Assembly: GCA_029237695.1 (NCBI GenBank)
Contig: CM055265.1
Location: forward strand, 44,261,331 to 44,325,330
From: Conchocele bisecta
Lineage: Eukaryota; Mollusca; Bivalvia; Lucinida; Thyasiridae
DNA: 64,000 nt
Reading direction: 5' to 3'
The position numbers and the translations under genes were made by a program. Positions 24,101 to 36,100 of this stretch are shown here, piece after piece; positions within the stretch are counted from its first letter, which is position 1, and each line of letters starts with the position of its first letter. The notes beneath the pieces were generated by a model, which saw nothing but the letters and a program-made list of their open reading frames with translations, was not told the DNA's origin and did not search any database.

Positions 24101-27100
24101 GCCGAGGAATTCCTACATGTTTCTGAGCCAAGCCTCACCTAAACTTTACATCAAAAGACACTAGCATTGTATTCTATTTTTATCAGATACATTTATGCTA
24201 TGAGATGCAAGGAAGTCTCATTAGACTCCTATCATTCAGTAACATGCGACTTCACAAATGTTTAAAATCCCGATTGATTGTGATACATAATATCATTGTC
24301 AATATCTTATGAAGCAATTTCTTATCAGTCATCGTATATTCAGTCAATGTAATAGCTAATTGTCTGATAATGCTTGTTACATAGGCAGCAACTCCAGCGG
24401 ATCAATCAATTCACATTTCTTCACATTTAACTTTTTCATTCATGAATATTTACCATTGAAAATAGTGGGTGGCAGGTGGGAGTATGCGAGGGTAAATTAA
24501 CGATCGGGGTTCATCCTTACTGGAATTCAGACTGGTTTGGCCCTCACATACGTCTTTGGAATTTTGTATGTGACAGTTGAATCTGGTTATACCCCTTATG
24601 TGATTCGTAATCCTATGTTAGGTGAAGGGGCCAAGAGACTTAGGTGTGGTGTGGTATGGACCTGGCACCAGGTCTAATTTCAGGGCTGAATATATTTTTT
24701 CTTGATGTAAATATTCCGTTCCAATTTTGAGATTTGCAGCATGTTAAAATGGGATTGAACCAGTTTCACGGCCTTACATGACCTTAGCTGTTGATAAGCT
24801 GTTAAACACCAATAAACAAACAAACCATTGAAAATAGTCCAATAATTAGCATGACACAGCCACTGTTGGATCTGTAGGGATGAAAGGGTTAAATAACCAT
24901 CACGATGTTGCCATTTGTTGTAGGTTTATGCAAGAACATGACGTTGTGTCCAGCCTACAGATACCCCTGTGTCCCGGGAATTATTCAGGTCTAGTGGAAC
25001 AGATATGCGGCTGTGACTGGAGAAATGGGGCTTGTGGGTTTTGCGACCAGTGTAGATCCAGATCAGAATCCGCACAGTCTGATCAGGATCTGCACTGTTC
25101 GCTATTCTATCAAGGAAGCACCTGTCGTGCTTCTAACAAGCAATGTAGATCGTTATCAGGCTACAGGGGTATGTTATTTCAGCAGGAGCTACACTGGTCA
25201 TAAATCCCATAAGCCACATTTTTCCAATCATATGTATGATGCAGCATGAGGGTGTAAAAGTACTTGGTAACAGTGTAGCCCCAGGTCAGATTGCTCAGCT
25301 GTGTCTGATCAGGGTCTAGACGGTGTGCCAATTATTCACCGAGGCATTGCTGATACCCTTGTACTTTTGGCAAACAATATGGATCCTTATCTACCTTCAA
25401 CGGTGTGATAGTTGATCAGGCGCTATACTGGTTATACATTCAATTTTCTCAGGATATTATATGGATTTCATTTTTAAAAAAATCCTGTAGTATATGGTGT
25501 ATTAGAAATATTTAATGCAATTCTGTGTACAATACATGTATAAAAATTCTGACAATTTGTTCACAAATCCCATAAGCCCCATTTATCCAGTCACGGCGAC
25601 AAATTATCCGAGTTCATTAACAGGAGAGTGGGGCGGGAGACAACGAACGTAAGGATGACAACTCCAACCTGCTGGTCAAGGACGGCCACCTACGGACGAT
25701 ATCAAGTGACCACAGCGCGGCCACCCCACAGTGTGACTCGCTCCTCGCCAGTATTGGGAACGCAGCGGGCAAGGACGGGGATCGGGGATTCACAGGGTTT
25801 GTTGGCCAGGGCTCGGTCTGCTTCAGGGGATTGGTGCATAGAGTTGTAGAAAGGGTGGACGCAAAGGGAAAGAGGTATGTTTGTTTCGAAGTGGTAGTCA
25901 GTTGAGCTCATCTCAAGGCGAAAGCAAAATTACATGACATCAGTGCATCCATGATTATCGGCTGTAGAAGGGAACTTTTGCAACCAGCATCTGTGCAGGC
26001 TGTACAGGGCTTACACAGTTTGAAGTAGCCATGTCGTCAGCAATTAGATCACAATCTTCCTGAAGAATTTCTGTAGAACATTCATGCATGTGAGTGGCAC
26101 TGGCAAATGCCAGTTCCACTCGCATGCATGAATGTTCTACAGAAATTCAGATGCAAATGCCAGTGCCACTCACATGCATGAATGTTCTACAGAAATTCAG
26201 ATTGCAAATGCCAGTGCCACTCACATGCATAAATGTTCTACAGAAATTCAGATGCAAATGCCAGTCCCACTCACATGCATGAATGTTCTACAGAAATTCT
26301 TCAGGAAGATTGTGATCTAATTGCTGACTGACAGTGGAAAGAGCTATTCAAACGCTATATTTGCATATTTTGTGAAAATGCATAAGCAAATTCCAAAGAT
26401 AGTCGGAAAGTAGTTATATTTAGATACAACGGTCAAATTATCTGTTATCTTACAGATGCTCCATTTTGACAAACTCACTACAAGTACAAGTGCTGTAACA
26501 AATCCACAAACCTTTGGGCCCCACGCCCCGAGGTCTTAGTGCATTCACAAAACTTAACGTTGGGGTAACTTTCTAGTAACTTTTGTTTACACGGAACATC
26601 TTGATATTTAACGCATGCATTCCTCTTGCTCCTTTATCATGCTGTGGTAAATCTACGATTCTCCATTCCCCGCGAATCTCAAGGTCATGGTCACAAAACC
26701 TGAAATTTCTTATAATTTCTCTTTCCTTTCATTAACCCTTTCAGTTAATTTTTGCAACCAATCCAAATCGTCCCAAAATGATTTTCAGACTAGTCCATAT
26801 ATGAAAAGGCGAAAATCTTAATGATATAATATCACCTATCATGAGCGTTGAAGCCCGATGATACAACATACTGCGTTTTCTTGCAGTTACCACGTGATTA
26901 TAGAGGGAGGACAGGTGTGGGCAGTCTGTTACTCCAGTTGGAGTAGTCAGAAAACAGGGAATAGCTAATTCCATATGAGACACGCCATGTGATGCATTAA
27001 ATACGTTTACAAAATTTACAATATTTTTAATAAATCAAGTCATTTTCAGAGATATATTCCGCATGTACTCTAAAAAAAAAATTACAACTTTTGACGCCAT

Positions 27101-30100
27101 TTATGGAAAATATTGTAAAATTTGTAAACGTATTTCATGAAATTATGCAGATGTCCGAAGGTACAAAATCACATGGTGTATGTCATATATATAAGAGTGA
27201 AAGGGCTAATACCACATTCTGCCTCCCCTTGCAGGTACCACGTGATTATAGAGGACGGGTGTGGGACGGTCAGTGAACTCCAGTTGTCTGCGACCGATGC
27301 CGCGGTCATTGATACAAACATTACCCGCAGTGAGGGGAAATCGTTCACATTCTACGGGCTCCGGGTGAAAACACGAATCATATCTGAAGGGTAAGTTGTG
27401 CTACTGATGTCATAGTGATCGCTATGGTAATTGGGTTGATGGGTTACAAAACTGAAAATGGATATTTCATTGACGATCCATCCAGCATAGCTCCAGTAGC
27501 CTATTTCACCAACATGAATTACATGATTACTCCCTCAAAGTATACTTTGCTAGAAAAGTATACTTTGAGGGAGACATCATTAATTTTCCCGAAATGCATT
27601 ATTTCATATAGAACTAACGACGGCATATAATTGATGATTAAAAGTATGCAGAATGGCTGTGATAATGTAATAAATTCAGTGTAATAAAAATTAATAAATT
27701 TATCCTAAAATTGAAAATTTCTCCCTCAAAGTATACTTTGCTAGAAAAGTATACTTTGCAATGTTGGTGATATAGGCTACAGATCAGGCTGTGCACTTGC
27801 AGTCTGATCAGGATCTATGATTTTGGGCATTCATTAACATATTCTGACTGCTGTCGGCTCATAGGTTAGGTGACATTTATATTATTGGACTCATGCTTGT
27901 TTGTAATTGTTGTAAAATAAATGAAGTTTTAATTCACCCATTTCATGCTGAGGATACTCCACTTTGTTTGCGGAAAATCCTAAATATTTTTGATTTTCTT
28001 CTTGTGATGATTCAAATGAGCAACATTCATACCGGTAAAGGTGTATTCTGAAAGGGTTAAGTGTGTGTATATAATGAGATTGAAGGTACGTGTTTTTCCT
28101 CTACCAAGGGACCCGCGGCTATTCAGCCTGATAGACCACGTGTGGTCGGGTGCGTCCAACGTAACCACAAGTCAGGATAGTGAAGACACCGGCACACAGG
28201 TACGTCACAATGGTATATGTATTCCAGCTGACAGATGGATATTATTACACCCTAGGATTTATGTTCACCTTGTTTGTAAGGCAAATGTGCTAACAGTTTT
28301 TTTGTTGTTTTTTTCTCAATAACTTATTAAACTCTTCATCGATTTTAATAATATTTGGTCACAATGGGTGTGTTTAAGGACTTCATTTTTTTACCCCACC
28401 ACACATAAAATTAAACATTGAAACCAACTAGGCCGCGATGAAGCCGAGCCCGCTGGGATTCTGCTACATCCTGGAGAGTGATCCCGCGTGTAACCTCGAC
28501 ATCCAGGCATGCCCGGGCTCCGTGACCACCTACCGGCCCGTGGACTACCTGACAGTCTCGCTCATAGACCTGGGCCAGGCTAGGGGGAGTTGTGTGGGCC
28601 GACTCATGTACTGTGAGATACTGGTATGTACTATACTGGTACTGATATGCACTATATTTGTGACTTGTTATACCCCCGGCATACAAAGTATGTCGAGGGG
28701 TATATTGTTTTCGTAATTCCGTCCGTCTGTTTGTCCGTCTGTTTGTCCGTCCGTCCGACACTGAAGTTTTTATTTGTCGGTCTAGGTGGTGGCCGGGGCT
28801 ATCCGTGAGCCCCTGCTCACTTTCTCTAGTTAGCTCACCTGAGCGAAGCTCATGTGAGCTATTGTTACCGCAATGTGTCTGTCGTCCGTGAACATTTTCA
28901 AACGTCTTCTCCTCGGTAACCATTGGGCCTATAGTCACCAAACTCATGGTCATGGTCCTTAGGTAGGGGGATTACAAAATTGTTAAAATGACGTCATTAC
29001 GTAATCCAAGATGGCCGCCTTCTAAAAATAGCAAAAATTCTTAAAAATATTTCTTCTCAAAACCCGCCAACCGGATTTTGACAAAACTTGGTAGGAATGA
29101 TCGATGTACAATGCTCTTTCAAATTTGTTAAAATGGTGACCCCGGGGTCAAAAATGGGTGTGGCCCATGGGGTCAAATTGGGGTCAAATTTTATTTTTGA
29201 CCGAATATGGTCATGTCATATATCAAATCGAAGGTATCAATGAGGCGATCACTCTGGTGCATTTTTTGTCGAAATCGGATGGTTATGTCGTCCAAGATGG
29301 CCGCCGAAAGGTCAAAGGGTCGTTCTTTTATTAGAGATTTCAAAATTCTTCTTCACATGAACAACTTGGCCCATGGTAGCCAAACTTAAAAGTTATGGTC
29401 CATGGGTGAAGCCTTTTTAGATTTGTTAAAATGGAGGTCATCGCTAATCCAAGATGGTCGCCGTCTAAAAATAGCATACATTCTCAAAAAATCTTCTCAT
29501 TAACCGCCAGCCGGATTTCAACGAAACTTGGTAGGAATGATCGTTGTACAATGCTCTTTCAAAAATGGGCGTGGCCTGTGAGGTCAAATTTTATTTTTGA
29601 CCGAATATGGTCATGTCTATATCAAATCAAAGGTATCAAAGAAGCGATCGCTCTGGTACATTATTTGTCGAAATTAGATGGTCATGTCATCCAAGATGGC
29701 CGCCGAAAGGTCAAGAGGTTGTTATTTTATTACAGATTTCAAAATTATTCTTCCCACGAACCGCTTTGCCAGATTTCGACGAAACTTGGTAGGAATGATC
29801 GATGTACAATGCTCTTTCAAAGTTGTTAAAATGGTGACCCCGGGGTCAAAAATGGGCGTGGTCCGTGGGGTCAAATTTTATTTTTTACCAAATATGCTCA
29901 TGTCATATATCATCAATTGAAGGTATCAATGAGGCGATTGCTCTGGTGCAATATTTGTCGGAATCGGATGATTATGTCATCCATGATGGCCGCCAAAAGC
30001 AGAGCTGCCAACTGTTACGATTTTTCCGTATTTGGTATACGGAAGTACGGATAACAATTAAAAAGTACGATTTTTAAAAAAATCAGCGCGGGAATATCTG

Positions 30101-33100
30101 GAAATAATAATTTCGTTTCACAATTCTGCCAATAAATCCTATTCTTTTATTTACCCGTAATCATACTCGCCGAGGCGCTTACCATTTTGATTCTTGTTGT
30201 GTAGTAATAGTAGTTTCAAGCGCTCAGCGATATTGATTTATTCATCACGTAAATTCATAAAATGTCTGCTCCAAAGCGTGCAGCCAACGAATTTGGGTAT
30301 TTTTTATCGAAAGAATTTAGGAGAACACATCTGTTCATCAATGATTACAGCGAGACATGGCCCAATTTGGTCCTGTCAAAGCGCGGTGATGAATTTGCGT
30401 CTTGCAAGCAGTGTAATTGTGATTTTTCGGTTGGTCATGGTGGCCGAAACGAGGGCCAAGGCTCTTAAAAAAGTTAATTTATGCATATAAGTGAGTACTG
30501 ATTTGTGTTCCGGAAAACATATGTGGTGTTCCGGAAAATAGCCCCCTTTTCTCTCCATGTTCCTCATGTGACCGACATGGGGTTGGCAGCTCTGCAAAAG
30601 GTCCATTTATTCAAGACTTTAAACGTGTTTTTCTCAGGAACCACATGGCCGATGCTGGCCAAACTTCATAGTAAGTTAAGATCCTTGGGTGAAGCATTTT
30701 CAGATTTGGTAAAATGAGAGTCATCGCTTAATCCAAGATGACCGTCATCTAAAAATAGCACAATTTTTTTAAAACACATGAACTCAATGTCACATTCTCC
30801 TCTGGTGTTCATGGAGTCAGGTGAGCGAATTAGGGCCATCATGGCCCTCTTGTTTGTTTTAGTACTGGGATGTGGTGTTTCATTGATAGAATGGCGAGCA
30901 GTGCAGATCTAGATCAGACTGTGCGGATGTACAGGCTGATCTGGATCTACACTGCTCGCAAAGCCTGTAAGCCACATTTGTGGTTGTGACTGGAGAAATG
31001 AGGTTTATGAGATGTGTGACTAGTGTAGCTCCTGTCTGACATAGCACACTCCTGTAGCCTGATTAAAACATTATTTGCTTGTTAGAAGGATGACGGGTGT
31101 TTTGTTGATGGAATGTTGAACAGTGCAAATCCTTATCAGACTGCATCTGCACAGGCCGACACTGGTGACAAAACCCATAAGCTCCAGTCACTACAGGGCT
31201 TAAAAATATTCATTTTTTGTACTTGTCCGGCCGGGCAAGTACAATTATAATCTACTCGCCCAGACCAAAAAGCTACTTGCCCAACATTTTAGGAAAATGC
31301 AAGTAGTAGTAATACCTTTTCGAAAAAGGTTAGGCAATTAACTTGTTTAGAACCATCCAATCGAATAGTACATAACATGTTTATGTGCTTTCTGAAATTA
31401 TTTTATGCAATAAGAAATATAATGAGAACAAGTGTTATTTGTGGCTGTGACTGGAGAAATGGGGCTTATGGGTTCTGCGACCAGTGTAGATCCAGATCAG
31501 ACTGTCTGATCAGGATCTGCACTGTTCGCTATTCTATCAAGGAAGCACCTGTCATGCTTCTAACAAGCAATGTAGATCGTTATCAGGCTACAGGATCAGG
31601 ATCTGCACTGTTCACTATTCCATCAATGAAACACTCATCATGCTTCCAACATGCAATATAGATTATTATCAGACTACAGGAGCTGGAGGGTGTGCTATTT
31701 GATCAGGACATACACTGGTCACAAATCCCATAAGTCCCATTTCTCCAGTCACAACCACAATTTTAATTAAAACGCGGGTGCATCATTATTTTAGAAGACG
31801 ATCTACGCATCAATTGTCCAGATGCTTTGTAACTTTATTAAGCGTTTCCAATACACAGATTCATTTTGCAGTGGCTATGTATGCAGCATCTTGGAAACTA
31901 TTTTAATTCAGTATATTCGCTGATTATTATTAGCGCAAGTGTACGCTGACCATCGTAAAAAGTGTGTAGTTAACGCAGTACACTTCCAGCGACACGCCCT
32001 GCACAAATTGCATCTGGTGATAATACCCTTACTAAAACACACGAGGCACACTGTCAGCAGAACGAGATGCGTCGTCTGTTTTAGGAGTGAGTAAAACTAT
32101 CCGCCGAGCGCATAGCAACTGTCTGAACGTCCAATTGTCGAGTACAGGGATGCTGTAATTGATCAATATCCCGGTTTCTAATGTAAACATTAAAAACATC
32201 ATTTCCAGTTTTGAGATCGCGGAAAGCCAATAAAAGAATGGAACTTAAGATGCGAATTTTGTCAGTTACGTATGGCAAGCCGGGCGAGTGAATTTTTAAG
32301 CCCTGCACTAGCACTAGCACTACAAAAATGGGCTTGTTTTATTTTTGTCATGAAATCCGTTTCTGCACTTGATAACTTGACTTAACTTGACTTGATTTAA
32401 CCCAATTTTAATCTCGTAAAAGAAAAGAACATAATTTATGTCTATGTCGGTGGACAAGTTACCTTGGAATTTTTGTTTACCTTTTATCTTGCAAATTTAA
32501 TTTTTGTCGCACAGACAGTGCAATATAGTCGGCCCATTGGCGTACGTCCATACATACGTGCGTCCAGGTTAAAGTTTTGATCAAAGTTTTTCGGTATACT
32601 ATCAAAGCCTCGGCGCGCGCGACATGCTGGTTAGTGTTAGCTTATTTGGCTATGTGGCAATGCCTCTTTTTATGAGACAATTATCATACATTTTCAATAT
32701 GGATTAGAACCTTTGTGTTTTCAGAAAGAGAGCAAGTTCTCACACATACTGTATATGACGGACAGAATGTTGCAGAAACGTAAAGCCTACCAGATGGTTT
32801 ATGTATCGTCCACTTCCAACTACAGCCACAATAAGATGGAGAAATGTATCTTCCTGAAGGATGCATACTCGGACAAAGGTAACTTATTGTACAGTCTGCA
32901 GATATTCACTGCCTTTGTGACTGGAATATTCAAAGGGGTCAGTGAAATAAGGGGCTAATTCCATGTGGAGTTCGTCCTCTTATTTTGCTGACCCTTCATT
33001 TGCCAATTCCATGGGGAATTGCCGCTGTTCGACACCGCTCACAGCCGTGTTCAAACATACAGCGCGTGCTGTTTGACCATGGCTGTAGACAATGCTCATT

Positions 33101-36100
33101 CCGGGGCCAAGCCAACACCTACGTAATGCATGTGTCTCATGACGTTACTAGAAATGCCATTACATCACCAAACTAGTTCAGAATGAATATGTATGTGAAA
33201 ATCAGCTGTTTTAATGTAGCAGATTATCAAAGTACCGAACATACTGCGTATATGCTCCATTGCATGATATTTCCGACGGAAATGTAACGATAACGTTCGA
33301 CCATGTCCAGCCGCGGATAAACGTTTGCCGTGGCACGAGGGAACTGTTTGAATCCAAAGGCCATAGGCGGGTTCAAACAGTTCCCTTGTGCCATGGCAAA
33401 CGTTTACCCACGGCTGGACATGGTCGAAACTTATATTAGCCCATTTATTCCACTGGCGTTTACTGGCTCTCAGATTGTAGACTATTTGAAGTGGCCAGTG
33501 ACATAAGGGGGCTAACTCCATATTGGAGTTATCCCCCTTATTTCGCTGACCTCTTCAATGTCTCACCAACGTTGAAAACTTAGATGGTGATAGTAAGCGT
33601 AAGTTGGTCCGTAAGTTGTCAGTTCCACCAATCCGCACCCCTAGGAATGACGGAATATCAACCAGACAAGTTGATGTCGACAATTTGCGGTCGCTGGGCA
33701 AAGGGCCAGGGTGCAGCTCGTCAGCTAAGAGCATCTTGTATTTTTAAAGACAATCGATTGGAGAGCATGCCTTGTAACAGCTAATTACAGCAATGTAATG
33801 TACCATTGTAGGTGAGATGCAGACAGACACCTACAGTATTATATCCACCCATTCCCCAGACCCACGGGTATCCATAGCGGACCTCCAACAAATCGTGCCA
33901 CAACTACCTCTGTTTGACGCGGTGGCTGGGAAACAATCACTGTGCAGCATACAAGGTGGGACATACAATTAACTCCTTGTAGTCTGGATATACTATTATT
34001 GGTGAATAGCATCTGATTGTTTAGTTTATTTCTCAGTAAAAGTAAAATAGAATTGATTTTTGTCACACCTGCTTGCGGACAGCGCGATATAGTCAGCACA
34101 TTGGATATGTCTGTACTTGTACGTGCGGCCGAGGTTTTTCGATATACTATCAAAGCCTCCGCAGGCGCGACATGCGGACCGGGCCATCTAGTTTGTTTTT
34201 ACTAGGAAAAAAAATTTGCTTACCTACCAATGTTTATAAAATAGGGTTGGTTTGGGCAAACCTGAAGTGTTGCCTAATGTCAGAGCTGACTCAAAATTTA
34301 TTTCTGTATATCTTACATTTTTGTCAACTTTTGAAATCATTTACAAAATACATTGTATATCTTCGAAATCAATTACATGCGTGCTCCAACATTTTGTAAA
34401 TATTGACAAAAGATATCACATATTTTCGAAATCAATTTAGAAAGAAAATCTAAGACGGGAAATACATAGTTATACGATGTAAATAAAAGTCATATGTTCT
34501 CATCGATGAAATAAACAACTTCCGGTGAAAATACGACTACTTCTGCTATCTATATTCATAACGCGCAAATAGGCCGAGAGCCGAGAGCAAATAGGCTGCA
34601 AATACACATTCATTACCGTATGCAGTCTAAAAAAACTGCTAATTTCCATGGAGCGGTATATAATAAATAGAATATTCATATTTTTGCAACGAATATGACA
34701 TATATGTTCATCTCGTGGTGTAAAATGTCCATATTTCACGAGTGAAATATGGACATTTCACACCACGAGATGAACATATATGTCATATTGTTGCAAAACT
34801 ATGAATATCCTCTATTTATTGTAGGTGTGATACTGGAGGTGGATGAGAGCTCCGCCTACAGCTGGGATGCCTGTAACTTCTGTGGTGGGGACCAGCTTGC
34901 CACAGAACCCGGGAACCAGGGGTGAGGGGTCATGTGACCAAATGGATTTGCTTTTCACATCAACATGGTTTACTAATGCTTCAAATTTTCCATCGACATG
35001 TACAACTCACTAAAGTTTTTTAGCTACCGGTGCTAACGCTTTTGTAACTCGCCACTTACAAAACTTCTTAGAATTGTTTTGTGAAACATACTCTGGGCGA
35101 TGTGATTACAACATTTTCGGAGCATGTTTTCCGATCTTCCAACCTCGTGTTCGAAATGAGGAAGCTTGTTGGTCGAGGCTGTTCAGTCACAAGATTTTAA
35201 GTCCAATTTTAAAAACCTGCTCAGAAAGTTTTATAATCACTAAATCAGTTTCTACGGCTATGGAGTAATGACTCGTCGAAACTGTATTGTGTGTTTCCTA
35301 ATATTTTCTTGGCATTGCAGGAGTTTACGATGTGCCTTATGTCATAAGCTGGTGACCGAGCCAGATATGAGGATGAAGATGGAAGTATTGCTCAAGTGTC
35401 CCCACCTCTCCGACACCGTCCGAGTAGATGTAAGTCAGTTGTTTGGAACAGCCTATCAATGAAATATCTGTGCAGTGGAACTTCTCAGTCCCCAGGCTGT
35501 CCGGTTTAGAGAGGTTCTACTGTAAAATTTTCCAGTGTTCAGAGAGGTTCTGCTGTATTTGCAAACAAACTGATAGACATAGAAGCCGGCCAGCCCAGCA
35601 ATATCTGCACATTGACTGGCTTCTCAGTCTATTGGTTTGATTTCAAGTAATAGTATGGTGAAACATCTCTAAACTGGACACACCAGTTTAGAAAGGTTCT
35701 GCTGTATTTCCAACCCAGTGGACATAGACATAGAAACCAATCAATCACCCCAGCAATGTCTCCCAATAGAACCTCTGTAAACCAGGGGCCCGTTTCACTA
35801 AACTTTGTACGACTAAAATGTTCGTAAGTGCAAATTTAGAATCGTCTGGAAATTTTAATTGATGGCTTTACATTTATTGAGCATAGGCTGCATATGCAGC
35901 CTATGCTCAATAAATGTAAATCCAATAATTGTTTACAAGAAAACATTGTTAATGTGACATTTATAGACTATGATAATTTTGCACTTACGAACATTTTAGT
36001 CGTAAGAAGTTTAGTGAAACGGGCCCCAGAATCTCTATAACCAGTTTACGATGACACACTGAAAATTCCCAGGGTGTCCCAGAGCTCCAGATAAGCTGCG

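Noticed and set aside
25628..25849. 73-aa ORF in SPIDR exon 10 region
   Set aside because: Wrong frame; the frame giving GFVGQGSVCFRGLVHRVVER matches SPIDR and fits splice phases.
28411..28953. 180-aa minus-strand ORF
   Set aside because: Antisense shadow of GC-rich SPIDR exon 13 running into repeat sequence; no recognisable features.
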